A DNA stretch of 64,000 nucleotides from Oasisia sp. SBJ-2009 (GCA_964017155.1 OZ024862.1:41028675-41092674); one strand, 5' to 3'. Numbered from the stretch's first letter, positions 12,493 through 24,305 are shown. A program made the numbers and translations. Notes: generated by a model from the sequence alone, not told the origin.

Positions 12493-13589
12493 CAGGGTTA
12501 GAATTTAGCCTAAAATGAGCGGGGGCAGCAGGGTCCCCACTTTTCAAAATCTAGGGGCCCGACACAAAAAGTGGGGGCCATGCAACAAATGCACGTTTAA
12601 GTTGCATTGTAAGTATAACTTTATTGAACGCAATTCACATGCCACAAACATCATTGCTATTGCCTTTGTATCAGCTTAATTAGTAAATACTAATGATATC
12701 AATCGGGCTTGAAATGGAACAAAAGCAAGTATAACTTAGTGTTTTATTGGTTTACTAATAAATAAATACTTTTTAGGTTCTGGTGTTGCAAACAGTACAG
12801 TATTACATTGAATATTAAGCCCGAAAGCAACACTGAATTTTACCACTGGTTGGAAATAACTGATTCTAGTTTCCATTCACTGTTAGCTCATCATGAAATG
12901 TAACACAATATCATAGTTATCTAAATATTTCTCTTTTAACCATGTTTACAAAATTTTATAGTTGATAAGGCTATACTCTCCAGGCTGTTTTGACTGTGTT
13001 TTATTGTTTTCTTCGTTCATCTTGTTCATTTTTACCGCCATTCATGTACTTTAAAACAGTATTGGCCATAATCTATTTAAACCAAGGATTGATGCTTATG
13101 CCACAGCATTATGGAGAATGACAGTTTACTGACATCGTAGGACTTAACAGTAGATTATGTCTAAAACCTGTCTGCTTCTAGTAACACAATCCTAGGTCAT
13201 TAATTCTTTTTCCCTGGCCTAGTTGACAGGTTTGTCCACCTTGGCAACCCCTTGTCAATCAATTTTAACCCTGATGATTGGTAGCAACCTTCTGCCCCAC
13301 ACCCACCCACACCCCTATCCCAACCCCAGGCAGCAGCATTTACTGATAAAATTATAGTGAATAATGACATGTTCTGTGCTTGGCCCACAGAGTTGGCTTG
13401 ACCTTGGCTCTGGGATAGGAAGTTGTCAGGCCATTATTTATAAATAATTATCTGTAGTCCAATGTGTTTGATCTGGGGGCCAGTCGGGCCCACAGACTTT
13501 GACCTCTGGGGGCCCCCCCCCCCCCCCCCCCCGACAGTAAAAGTGGGGGCCATCGGGCCCCCCCGGGCCCCCGCTAAATTCGAATCCTG
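12493..13589 (+). mobile_element. hAT-like non-autonomous DNA transposon, about 1.1 kb
   Basis: It begins CAGGGTTAGAATTTAGC and ends GCTAAATTCGAATCCTG, an imperfect terminal inverted repeat of the CAGGG type common in hAT elements. Module copy 3 lacks it at the matching place (GAAATAGCCATACACAAAAT near 37230), so it is an insertion. Subterminal G/C-rich tracts face each other (GGGGGCAGCAGGGTCCCC on the left, GGGCCCCCGC on the right), and a run of 20 C lies at 13513-13532. It contains no transposase. A clear 8-bp target duplication is not visible. Confidence 0.65.
13513..13532. repeat. Homopolymer run of 20 C
   Basis: A run of C flanked by G-rich sequence inside the hAT-like element. Its length in the assembly may be unreliable. 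Confidence 0.9.
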
Positions 13590-13943
13590 GCTATACACAA
13601 AATAAAAAGTAGAAAAGAAAAAACTACGAACATTTTTTATTTCTGTTTATATTTTGTGTGTGACAAGTTTTATTTTGAATAATAATAATAATAATATAAT
13701 ATTCAATTTCGCTCTGGGTAACCATAGAGAGTGAAATGGGTACATTAAATATGGAAAGTACATTCATTATTTTGTTAAAAATAATATTAAATAATGTATA
13801 ATTTAAGACATTAGCATAAATACAACTATAATGTAGACAATATGTTTCAATAAAAGTAATTTAACATTGTCTGTGAATATTTAACCAAACTTATTATAAA
13901 ATAAATAATTTTAAGCATTAAGATGTATGTATATATATGTATG

Positions 13944-14007
<64 letters not shown>

Positions 14008-14637
14008 CACATATCACAGTTACACACATGCATTATATATCCATATCTACATGCAGTAATTTTGTTAAGAGTCACTCTAGACACTGTAAGTTCTTTTGAT
14101 TGAACAAACGCCAATAGTTGAATCGTTCTTTTAATAACATTGTATTGTATATTAAACAGGGTATCCTTATTCAAAGCTTTATTTCAAATTAATCATGAGA
14201 GAGTCAATACAGCTGTATTCTGGAGTAAGACCGCCCTGGCGCTCAGAAATGCACAGCCTAATAATTATTTTCCAAGCAAGTAATGATGGCTCAAAGCCTA
14301 GGTGCTGCCACCTCACGGAGTCTGGGAAATTGAGTTATGATTATATGTTGGTCTCGGTAAGCGGATAGTCGTTACGAAAGAAAGCGCCTATTGGTTTATT
14401 GTATAAATCAATATTCCGAGGTTTGTTATGCGTCCGCATTATTAAAAATAATAATATGTCACCAATATGAAATGGTAATGAAGCGTTCACGGGTTTACTT
14501 TGTCGAATCGTGAGCGATAATGTGGTCCCACACTAAAATGCGAGCCACCGTCAACCACGAACGAACAGTCCAGCCAGACCGGTGCGGGGACAAAACCATC
14601 CGGACAACATTGAGCTTCGTAACTTATTGCAGTATTT
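13590..14637. other. AT-rich module sequence with (TA)n
   Basis: No gene is seen. It is shared with 27225-27480, 37240-37830 plus 42398-42840, and 52060-52830. It includes a (TA)n tract and a recurring block (CACCAATATGAAATGGTAA, GAGCGATAATATGGTCCCAC). Confidence 0.65.
13926..14004. repeat. (TA)n/(GTAT)n microsatellite
   Basis: About 35 TA units with GTATGTAT interruptions. The same tract recurs at the same module position at 37569-37752 and in short form at 52034-52070, so it predates the duplications. Confidence 0.95.
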
Positions 14638-15060
14638 GGCACTTATGTACAAGTCGGACCCACCTCAATTTTGCCATTATAACTGTATTTTTGCCAACAT
14701 TTGATACTTGATTTGGTTAATTCAATCAATTATAATCATCTTGTGCATATTTATGTTTTATAAACAGCGCGTCTTAGCAGGCTTTTGAGGTCGAAAAGAC
14801 AGTGCGGTCGGCATAGACAAACTGTTTATCGCTCATTCCATGTGCACAGCGCAGTAACACATGCACCGCTGCGCTTGCGACTGGCACAAATCGCGCTGTC
14901 TTTTCGACCTCAAAAGTATGCCAAGACGCGCTGTTTATAAAACATAAATATGCGCAAGATGATTATAATTGATTTAGTTAACCAAATCAAGTATCAAATG
15001 TTGGCAAAAATACAGGTATAATAGCAAAATTGAGGTGGGTCCGACTTGTACATAAGTGCC
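14638..15060. mobile_element. MITE with 8-bp target duplication, Merlin-like
   Basis: A 423-bp foldback. The ends read GGCACTTATGTACAAG and CTTGTACATAAGTGCC, and the inverted arms pair for roughly 170 bp (for example CAGCGCGTCTTAGCAGGC against its inverse near 14920). It is flanked by an exact 8-bp duplication, CAGTATTT, at 14630-14637 and 15061-15068. Copy 4 shows the empty site (GCGGTATTTGTTACTGCGAG near 52840). GG-starting ends with an 8-bp duplication fit Merlin. P-like or hAT relatives are possible. There is no coding capacity. Confidence 0.85.
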
Positions 15061-15104
15061 CAGTATTTGTTACTGCGAGTCGGATGATTCGGCCCAAAAC
15101 ATTG

Positions 15105-17687
15105 TTTGCATCGATAATCTTTGGACCATAACTGGTTACACTTGTCTTTGGACTATTTGGAGGTATCCTGGGAGTGGGACCCAGGCTGGGTTGGGATTTC
15201 TTTAGTTTACTTTTAGCCCTAGAAAAAACCCTAAATAATTAATTAATTAGTTTACGTATAGCGTAGTAAGAGTGCAGCACAAAACATTAAACGCATTTTA
15301 CTAATCTATAATTCTTTTCGTGAATGCGTTCTTCATTCAAACATGATATCTCCAACACCACTAAAGACCTTGCTATAATTTTTCCAAAAAATTTTGTTCA
15401 TAATTAGATAAAGAATGATCGAACGATTTTGTGTTTAAATGATGCAATGTGATTTTTTTATTACGCACAAATGTTATGCGCTAGAATATAAGAACAAAAT
15501 GTATACAAAAAGTTTAAATTTCTTTTTTGTAATATATATTTCCCTCAGAATATGCCTTCTTGTGTTATCTTTGATTGTTGTTAATTTCTTATCCCTACTA
15601 TGTATATAGATAAAGTTTTATCATGTTTGAAAATTGCGCCTCTTCCAAGTGTCGCAGCAGCCATATTGTCAGATAATTAGCATAATTTGTGCAAATAAAT
15701 AATTTTCTACCAAATTTAAACCATGTGCTATTTTATGATTCATTAACTTAATGACATTATTATATGGTGTTAAAAATAGTTCAAGAGGGATCCTGCTAAC
15801 TTAATCAATAAAGTCTTAACAATAAATATCCTATTTACCAACAATTTCCAGTTGACATTGTTAGCACCAATGTTCGTAATACACATGTAACTTAGAATCA
15901 ATGCTGCACCCACAGCACAAATACATCACAATGGTGCCAAAGGGCCACTGGGTGCAAAAGAAGCAATTTGTTGGCTCTTTGAAGTTTTGCTTGTAAAAAT
16001 ATGTCTGTCTGCATAATTGGAAAAGAGTGAGAAAAGAAATTTTATTTTTAAGCTATGATTGGGACACATTGATGCAAATGCTGCAAATGTTTCGTCAGGT
16101 GTTTATAAAGATGCCATGTTTTTATTCATATGTTTGACTGACTGCATATACATATATAGTTGTAGGTGTGTTGCATTCGTACATTCCATCATGATGTGTA
16201 GTTTGTTAATTAAACATCCACCCACATAAATTGTATTTGTTGATAACAAAGACAACTACTTTATGCGGTCGTAGGTCAGTATTATTAATAAAAGGAATAT
16301 TCACCCAAATCAAAATTGTATTTACTAGGTCAACCTTTACTGTATTTTATAGACAAATAACTTCGAAGTCAGTACTATAGTCGTTATAAATATAACAATA
16401 TTAATTTTTATGCTACAATACAAATGTCCAAACTAGGTTCCACAAAGCCTCTATAAAATGACTACTGCATTGCCTCAAATAGATAATATCTGGTAGATTC
16501 ACTAACTTCTGATGTTGTTTCAGGCAAATGTGACAACTGTCGAAAGGTGTTCGCATCAGCAGTGCCTGCAATGAAGTGACAAAGTTGTAAAAGACCTCCC
16601 ACATTGATGGTAACAAGTGTCACGCCCTGTAGCCCAACAAAATGGAGAACATCACGTCACATTGTTGAATGACGACACATCGGTTTTGACTTTGAGAAGA
16701 AGAGAAAACTTGTGATTGTGACTTTTGGAAATAATCACTTTCATAACTGAAGAGCAGCTCATTCAGGGATGGAAACCAATCAGGCGTGATTAAAATATTC
16801 TCTGAAAGAAGAAACAGTACCTGCAAGACAGTCTTCACAGAGTCCAGTTTAATGGTGTGTATGCACGCTGAAATTTGAGGGAAACCATTTAAATATGCCG
16901 CTTGTGAAAAAATAAATTGTATTTACTATATCAACCTTTACTGTATTTTAGAGACAAATAACTTCGAAATCAGTACTGTAGTCATTATAGATATAATGAT
17001 ATTAATTTTTATGCTACAATACAAATGTCCAAACTACGTTCCACAAAGCCTCTATAAAATGACTACTGCATTGTCTCAAATAGATAATATCTGGTAGATT
17101 CACTAACTTCTGTTGATGTTTCAGGCAAACGTGACAACTGTCGAAAAGTGTTCGCATCAGCAGTGCCTGCAATGAAGTGACAAAGTTGTAAAAGACCTCC
17201 CACATTGATGGTAACAAGTGTCACGCCCTGTGGCCCAACAAAATGGAGAACACCAAGTCACATTGTTGAATGACCACATCGTTTTTGACCTTGAGAAGAA
17301 GAGAAAACTTGTGATTGTCACTTTTGGAAATAATTATTTTCATAACTGAAGAGCAGCTCATTCAGGGATGGAAACCAATCTGGCGTGATTAAAATATTCT
17401 CTGCAAGTTGAAACAACACCTGCAAGACGTTCTTCTCAGAGTTCAGTTTAATGCTGAAATTTGAGGGAAACCATTTAAGTGTGCCGCTTGTGGAAACGTT
17501 TTAGAAAAAGTGATGTCTTAAAGCCTGCATCTTGACACTAACATTAGTGAGAAACTTGAGATATGGCGCCTATGGTTTACACGTCTCGCTGAATTTAATA
17601 CAGTCGTGTACAGTGTTCTCTCGGTTGTGACACAACGTTATATGCTATGGAGATTTCAACTTAGAAGAGACAAGTGCGCGTCAAATT
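15105..17687 (+). repeat. Module copy 2: conserved upstream region with internal duplication
   Basis: Homologous to 6905-9130 and 46435-48450. It starts abruptly, joined to half of the palindrome seen whole at 52859-52894, so the part of the spacer between them is missing here. A block of about 600 bp is present twice (about 16310-16870 and 16915-17465). Confidence 0.75.
16310..17465 (+). repeat. Tandem duplication of about 600 bp upstream of zinc-finger copy 2
   Basis: Both halves contain TCAACCTTTACTGTATTTTA, AAAATGACTACTGCATTG, TGATGGTAACAAGTGTCACG and CTCATTCAGGGATGG in the same order. Each half carries a 67-codon minus-strand frame (16413-16616 and 17014-17217) that also occurs intact at 47767-47970. 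Copy 1 has a stop within it, which argues against a real protein. Confidence 0.8.
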
Positions 17688-17747
17688 GTGGTAAAAACCA
17701 GTAAGTGTGGTGAATGTAAACAGGTTAGCAGGATAAGTGTTCTCAAT

Positions 17748-19148
17748 ATGGCTGTAAATGTGAACACTCGTACCACTGAGAAATGTTTCAAATGTGACAC
17801 GTGTGGAAAAGGTTTTTTAAACAACCTTAATTTAACACTGCATGTCTGCATTCACACTGGTGAGAAACCATACAAATGTGATACATGTGGTGCACAATTC
17901 TCAGATAATGGTAGTTTGAAGAAACATGTCCGTGTCCACACAGGGAATAAACCATATAAATGTGATAACTGTGGTGCACAATTCTCAGAGAATGGTAGTT
18001 TGAAGAAACATGTCCGTATCCACACTGGGGATAAACCATACAAATGTGATACCTGTGGTGCAAAATTCTCAGAGAGGGGTAGTTTGAAGAGACATGTCCG
18101 TATCCACACTGGAGATAAACCATACAAATGTGATACCTGTGGTGCACAATTCTCAGAGAGTGGTAGTTTGAAGAAACATGTCCGTGTCCACACTGGGGTT
18201 AAACCATATAACTGCGATACCTGTGGTGCACAATTCTCACAAAGTGGTAGTTTGAAGAAACATATCCATGTCCACACTGAGGATAAACCATATAAATGTG
18301 ATACCTGTGGTGCACAATTCTCAAGTTGTGGTGATTTGAAAAAACATATCCGTGTCCACACTGGGGATAAACCATACAAATGTGATACCTGTGGTGCAAA
18401 ATTCTCACATAGTGGGAGTTTGAAAAATCATATCCGTGTCCACACTCGGGATAAACCATACAAATGTGATATCTGTGGTGCACAATTCTCAGAGAGGGGT
18501 AGTTTGAAGAGACATGTCCGTATCCACACTGGAGATAAACCATACAAATGTGATACCTGTGGTGCACAATTCTCAGCGAGTGGTAGTTTGAAGAAACATG
18601 TCCGTGTCCACACTGGGGATAAACCATACAAATGTGATACCTGTGGTACACAGTTCTCACTCTTATGGACTTTGAAAAATCATATCCGTGTCCACACTGG
18701 AGATAAACCATACAAATGTGATACCTGTGGTGCACAATTCTTACAGAGTGGTAGTTTGAAGAAACATGTCCGTGTCCACACTGGAGATAAACCATACAAA
18801 TGTGATACCTGTGGTGCACAATTCTCAATGAGTGGTAGTTTGAGGAAACATGTTCGTGTCCACACTGGAGATAAACCATACAAATGTGATACCTGTGGTG
18901 CACAATTCTCAGAGAGTGGTAGTTTGAAGAGACATGTCCGTATCCACACTGGAGATAAACCATACAAATGTGATACCTGTGGTGCACAATTCTCAGTGAG
19001 TGGTAATTTGAAGAGACATGTCCGTATCCACACTGGGGATAAACCATACAAATGTGATACCTGTGGTGCACAATTCTCACGTAGTGGGAGTTTGAATGTC
19101 CATGTCCGTATCCACACTGGGGATAAACCATTCAAATGTAATACCTGA
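17748..19148 (+). CDS. C2H2 zinc-finger protein, copy 2
   Basis: From the first in-frame ATG (AATATGGCTGTAAAT) it encodes 466 residues with sixteen complete fingers and the first part of a seventeenth, ended by a TGA that replaces the second Cys codon (FKCNT then stop). Finger 1 (CGKGFLNNLNLTLHV) matches copy 1. Fingers 2-16 are close copies of [21 protein letters not shown](V/I)HTGDKP. Variation is concentrated at helix positions -1 to 3: DNGS, ENGS, ERGS, ESGS, QSGS, SCGD, HSGS, ERGS, ASGS, LLWT, QSGS, MSGS, ESGS, VSGN, RSGS. Presumed role is nuclear DNA binding. There is no effector domain before the fingers. The original reading frame probably continued through 19149-20301 and 23430-24170. 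Confidence 0.8.
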   Translation: MAVNVNTRTTEKCFKCDTCGKGFLNNLNLTLHVCIHTGEKPYKCDTCGAQFSDNGSLKKHVRVHTGNKPYKCDNCGAQFSENGSLKKHVRIHTGDKPYKCDTCGAKFSERGSLKRHVRIHTGDKPYKCDTCGAQFSESGSLKKHVRVHTGVKPYNCDTCGAQFSQSGSLKKHIHVHTEDKPYKCDTCGAQFSSCGDLKKHIRVHTGDKPYKCDTCGAKFSHSGSLKNHIRVHTRDKPYKCDICGAQFSERGSLKRHVRIHTGDKPYKCDTCGAQFSASGSLKKHVRVHTGDKPYKCDTCGTQFSLLWTLKNHIRVHTGDKPYKCDTCGAQFLQSGSLKKHVRVHTGDKPYKCDTCGAQFSMSGSLRKHVRVHTGDKPYKCDTCGAQFSESGSLKRHVRIHTGDKPYKCDTCGAQFSVSGNLKRHVRIHTGDKPYKCDTCGAQFSRSGSLNVHVRIHTGDKPFKCNT

Positions 19149-20301
19149 GGTGCACAATTCTCAGAGAATGCTAGTTTGAAGAAACATGTCTGTGTCCACA
19201 CAGGGGATAAACCATATAAATGTGATACCTGTGGTGCACAATTCTCACGTAGCAGGAATTTGAATGTCCATGCCCGTATCCACACGGGATAAACCATTCA
19301 AATGTTATACTTGTGGTGCACAATTCTCACGAAGTGGTAATTTGAAGAAACATGTCCGTGTCCACACTGGAGATAAACCATACAAATGTGATACCTGTGG
19401 TGCACAATTTTCAGAGAGTGGTAGTTTGAAGAAACATGTCCGTGTCCACACAGGGGATAAACCATACAAATGTGATACCTGTGGTGCACAATTCTCACAG
19501 AATGGTAATTTGAAGAAACATGTCCGTGTCCACACAGGGAATAAACCATACAAATGTGATACCTGTGGTGCACAATTCTCAGTGAGTGGTAATTTGAAGA
19601 GACATGTGCGTGTCCACACTGGGGATAAACCATACAAATGTGATACCTGTGGTGCACAATTCTCACGTAGTGGGAGTTTGAATGTCCATGTCCGTATCCA
19701 CACAGGGGATAAACCATTCAAATGTAATACCTGAGGTGCACAATTCTCAGAGAATGCTAGTTTGAAGAAACATGTCTGTGTCCACACAGGGGATAAACCA
19801 TATAAATGTGATACCTGTGGTGCACAATTCTCACGTAGCAGGAATTTGAATGTCCATGCCCATATCCACACGGGATAAACCATTCAAATGTTATACTTGT
19901 GCACAATTCTCACGAAGTGGTAATTTGAAGAAACATGTCCGTGTCCACACTGGAGATAAACCATACAAATGTGATACCTGTGGTGCACAATTTTCAGAGA
20001 GTGGTAGTTTGAAGAAACATGTCCGTGTCCACACAGGGGATAAACCATACAAATGTGATACCTGTGGTGCACAATTCTCACAGAATGGTAATTTGAAGAA
20101 ACATGTCCGTGTCCACACAGGGAATAAACCATACAAATGTGATACCTGTGGTGCACAATTCTCACAAAATAATAATTTGAAGGCCCATATCCGTGTCCAT
20201 ACTGGGGATAATAAACCATATAAGTGTGATACCTGTGGTGCACAATTCTCAGAAAATGGTAGTTTGAAGGGCCATGTCCGTATCCACACTGGGGATAAAT
20301 C
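19149..20301 (+). pseudogene. Distal fingers of zinc-finger copy 2, disabled
   Basis: Finger units continue past the TGA. A one-base loss near 19285 (ACACGGGATAAACC) shifts the frame. The open stretch that follows, to 19734, ends in the same TGA again, because 19141-19728 (588 bp, exactly seven 84-bp units) is repeated at 19729-20316 up to the transposon insertion. The second copy has also lost 3 bp (TACTTGTGCACAATT near 19898), which removes a residue between the Cys pair and the Phe. The array is interrupted at 20301 by a foldback element. Confidence 0.85.
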
Positions 20302-21494
20302 GGTCCGTGTATATACCGTTTTTTCGTTTTCAAATTTGCGAACGAAAAACGAATTCCTTTTTTGTTTTCAAAAGTGAAGTAAGAAAAACGAAAAACCAAT
20401 TCGTTTTTCGTTTTCAAAAGTGAAGTAAGATAAACGAAAAACTAATTCGTTTTTCGTTTTTGCATTTAGGATGCTTCGGTCGCACTTCCACTTCGGGTGG
20501 CCGATAAAAATTGGTAGTTTCGGCGGGATGCTTCGGTCGCACTGGCAGCGTTTTGAAAACAAACTCGCAGAAATTGCATCGGCGAAGTGGTATGTCTAAG
20601 TACCTACAGGTGAATATTGGTCGTTTCGGCGCTGTTTTTTATGTTTCGACAATTTAATAAACTTTACTCAACCTTATATATGATCGATCAAAAGATGGAT
20701 AAATCGAGAGTAGATGTACTTATTTTGTAACTGCAACTATGTGATGCAATAGTTATTTTAAATTTAGTTTGTAAAATAGTTGACTTAGGAGGCCGCTATT
20801 ATGACTAATAAAAAGTCGCTATCTTAGGGGCCACTTTGGGTTTTTAAATTAGCAATTTTTTATGTAATTATTGAATTCCATTGACGGACCATTACGGATA
20901 GCCCAATTGTATTTAGGAGCATGTATATTCCTGAGTATTGTTTATTAACATTTGCTACTTTACGCATACTGTAAGTGGAGGATATGTGGTAAAAATATAA
21001 TACGTTAATGGCTTAATGTGTTGCTAGAGTTAGTGTTAATTCATTATTATTTTGCATATGTAGTCATTTGCAACAGTAGAAGTATTTTTGCATCCGTGTG
21101 TAAAATGCTGCTTTACATAATGTATCAGTCTTTTTTAAATTGTGATTGGATATGTTTTGATTAAACAAATATAGGTATTGTTTATTGTGTCAGGCATACT
21201 ATTTGTAATATTCTTTTTTACAAATGTATATTATGTCCTGAATGCATGTGTTCTGCTGTGTGCTGGTGTGAAATGATTATGCATATTTCTGGTTTGTGTT
21301 ATCTGCCAATTTTGAAAGTATGCGGGTTATGTTTAATGTTTATATTTATAATAAAATTATAATATAACTACAATAAGTTGATATTCAACTTTTGCTTAAA
21401 CATTAATTCTATGTGGGAGCTATATTTATTTGAAAATATTATTCTTACAAGTTTTTTTGCAATTTGTTTATTCAATTACATTTGTGTCCCTAGA

Positions 21495-21800
21495 TCACAC
21501 AAAAAGGGAAACTGTTAAAATGTGTGTTTTAAATATCTCTGCACTGCTTGCATTCTGTATACAATCCGGGATAGCGTCCCAAAGTTTTCCAAACTTGTAA
21601 GCAAATTTACACTGGCCTAAAGACAAGTTGTACTTCTTGACAGGAATATTTGAGCAGTTGCAAGTGTGACAATCATATACACTACTGTTTAATGTGAACA
21701 GATCACCGAGGTAGCCAGGAGCCATTGGAATGGAGCTCACAGCAATACACCTAACACAATAATATGCAACTAACTGTAAGCAGTCTGTAAGACAAGAAGA
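21495..21800 (-). pseudogene. C-terminal fragment of a non-LTR retrotransposon ORF2
   Basis: Minus-strand translation contains PGYLGDLFTLNSS, YNLSLGQCKFAYKFGKLWDA and SSAEIFKTHIL. This is the typical tail after the thumb of CR1/Jockey-type reverse transcriptases ('YNTR...FAY.GPKLWNSLP..IR...S...FK..LK..L'). The frame is open for at least 81 codons to a stop at 21495. Beyond the stop the sequence passes into the foldback's left arm, so the arm may derive from this retroelement's 3' untranslated region. Confidence 0.7.
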
Positions 21801-21929
21801 GGTACAATGACATACTTTACCTACAAAATGAGGCGTACAGATGCGTTAATTGTATTTTATTGTATAATGTCAATCCAACTCAGTTGAATTGCCAATAAAA
21901 CTTGTGTTATTATTATAAATTATCATTAA

Positions 21930-22212
21930 AATATTAATAAAACAAAAGTTTTTTCTAAAATGCCTAATAAATAGGTTGACGAAGTAACATTAACAATTGA
22001 CAGTGTAGATATTGAGATATTTAACCAGTTTAACATTCTGGGCTTTACATTAATCTCGCATTTAAACTGGATTAAACATACTGATAAAATAGCAAAATAT
22101 GTCTCGAACAATCGGACCTATAACTAGGTTAAAGCATATTATTCAAACTAGAATAAAAAATTCACTCTATAATTCTATAATATTGCCTCACACTAATTAC
22201 CATCTACTGATC
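21930..22212 (+). pseudogene. Thumb-region fragment of a non-LTR reverse transcriptase
   Basis: The plus strand encodes TIDSVDIEIFNQFNILGFTL, then HLNWIKHTDKIAKYVS, then after a one-base frameshift near 22105 RTIGPITRLKHIIQTRIKNS and LYNSIILPHTNYHLLI. These match the 'LG..ID..L.W..HI..I..K......L.......L..LY.SLI.P...Y....W' thumb of non-LTR retrotransposons. There is a stop codon before it. It is cut at GATCTAGGGACACAAATG, the same sequence that follows the stop of the minus-strand fragment. Confidence 0.7.
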
Positions 22213-23429
22213 TAGGGACACAAATGTAATTAAATAAACAAATTGCAAAAAAAACTTGTAAAAATCATATTTTCAAATAAATATAGCTCCACATAGAATT
22301 AATGTTTAAGCAAAAGTTAAATACCGACTTATTGTAGTTATATTGTAATTTTATTATAAATATAAACATAAAATATTACCCGCATACTTTAAAAATTGGC
22401 AGATAACACAAACCAGAAATATGCATAATCATTTCACACCAGCACACAGCAGAACACATGCATTCAGGACATAATATACATTTGTAAAAAAGAATATTAC
22501 AAATAGTATGCCTCACACAATAAACAATACCTATATTTGTTTAATCAAAACATATACAATCACAATTTTAAAAAGACTGAAACATTATGTAAAGCAGCAT
22601 TTTACACACAGATGCAAACATACTTCTACTGTTGTAAATTACTACATATGCAAAATAATAATGAATTAACACTAACTCACACATTAAGCCATTAACGTAT
22701 TATATTTTTACCGCATATCCTCTACTTACAATATGCGTAAAGTAGCAAATGTTAATAAACAATACTCAGGAATATACATGCTCCTAAATACAATTGGGCT
22801 ATCCGTAATGGTCCGTCAATGGAATTCAATAATTACATAAAAAATTGCTAATTTAAAAACCCAAAGTGGCCCTTAAGATAGAGACTGTTTATTAGTCATA
22901 ATAGGGGCCTCCTAAGTCAAATATTTTACAAACTAAATTTAAAATAACTATTGCATCACATAGTTGCAGTTACAAAATAAATACATCTACTCTCGATTTA
23001 TCCATCTTTCGATCTATCATATATAAGGTTGAGTAAAGTTTATTGAATTGTCGAAACATAAAAAACAGCGCCGAAACGACCAATATTCACGTGTAGGTAC
23101 TTAGACATACCACTTTGCTGATGCAATTTCTGCGAGTTTATTTTCAAAACGCTGCCAGTGCGACCGAAGTATCACGCCGAAACTACCAATTTTTACTGAC
23201 CACCCGAAGTGGCAGTGCGACCGAAGCATCCTAAATGCAAAAACTAATTCGTTTTTCGTTTTTCTTACTTCACTTTTGAAAACGAATTCGTTTTTCGTTT
23301 TTCTTACTTCACTTTTGAAAACGAAAAAGGAATTCGTTTTTCGTTCGCAAATTTGAAAACGAATTCGTTATCCGTTTTTCGTTCGCAAATTTGAAAACGA
23401 AAAAGGAAAAAACGGTATATACACGGACC

Positions 23430-24160
23430 TAAATCATATAAGTGTGATACCTGTGGTGCACAATTCTCACAAAGTAGTCATTTGAAGAAACATGTCCGTA
23501 TTCACACTGGGGATAAACCATACAAATGTGATACCTGTGGTGCACAATTCTCACAATGTGGTAATTTGAAGAAACATGTCCGTATTCACACTGGGGATAA
23601 ACCATACAAATGTCATACCTGTGGTTCACAATTCTCAGAAAATGGTACTCTAAAGAAACATATCCGTATCCACACTGGGGAGAAACCATATAAGTTTGAT
23701 ACTTGTGGTGCACAATTCTCACAAAATACTCATTTGAAGGCCCATATCCGTATCCACACAGGGAATAAGATGCACAGTTCTCACAAAGTGGTAGTTTCAA
23801 GAAACATGTCCATGTTTATCCTGGGATAAACCATACAAATGTGCTACCTGTGGTGCACAATTCTCACAACTTGCTAAATTGAAGAAACACATCTGTATCC
23901 ACACTAGGGATAAACAATATAAATGTGATACCTGTGGTGTACAATTCTCAGACAGTGGTCTTTTGAAGGCCCACGTCCGTGTCCACAAGGGATAAACCAT
24001 TCAAATGTGATTCCTGAGGTGCACATGAGGGAATTTGGTATTTTGAAAAGGCAACACGAAGACACATGTCGGTATCTACACGGACCATGCAACTATGATA
24101 TCTGTGGTATATAATGATGAAAAAGTGGTACTTTGAAGATCCATGCCCATAGCCCTAAAA
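23430..24160 (+). pseudogene. Zinc-finger copy 2, fingers distal to the foldback insertion
   Basis: Finger units resume immediately after the TAAATC duplication. At 23482-23829 about four fingers are open; one has Phe for the second-position Cys region (YKFDTCG), so a zinc ligand is lost. Beyond 23770 deletions and stops appear. The decayed tail is collinear with 10380-10770 of copy 1, including TGGGATAAACCATACAAATG and CATGTCGGTATCTACA. Confidence 0.82.
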
Positions 24161-24194
24161 TTAGCATATAGATTGCGTAGGAAACCTTCGTAGT

Positions 24195-24305
24195 CTTTTA
24201 ATAATAATAATAATTAGTTAACTTCTATTGCGCCTATATCCTTAGAAACCAAGTCTCATAGTCGGTAAACAAATCAAGTTGTCATCAGATTGATTGATGC
24301 GCCAG
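24195..24305 (-). mobile_element. Short retroposon 3' end with (AAT)n tail
   Basis: Absent at the matching place in copy 1 (near 10815-10835). It starts with AATAATAATAATAATTA followed by TTGCGCC, the reverse complement of a 'GGCGC...TTATTATT' tail typical of invertebrate non-LTR elements and their SINEs. It ends near GATGCGCCAGTAAAC. Confidence 0.55.

Larger units (their letters stand above)
20302..23429. mobile_element. 3.1-kb foldback transposon inside a zinc finger, TSD TAAATC
   Basis: Ends read GGTCCGTGTATATACCG and CGGTATATACACGGACC. The flanking 6-bp duplication TAAATC lies at 20296-20301 and 23430-23435, and removing the element restores a normal finger linker (GGGGATAAATCATATAAG). 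Left arm 20302 to about 21496 is the inverse of right arm about 22211-23429, over 1.1 kb. Subterminal repeats of AACGAATTCGTTTTTCG lie near both ends, followed by GGATGCTTCGGTCGCAC. The roughly 700-bp centre carries reverse-transcriptase fragments on opposite strands. A 6-bp duplication fits IS3EU- or Dada-like groups. The superfamily is not certain and no transposase is present. Confidence 0.88.

Noticed and set aside
16413..16616. 67-codon minus-strand frame repeated at 17014 and 47767
   Set aside because: Its conservation is explained by recent duplication of the surrounding DNA. Copy 1 has a stop in the frame and there are no domain features.
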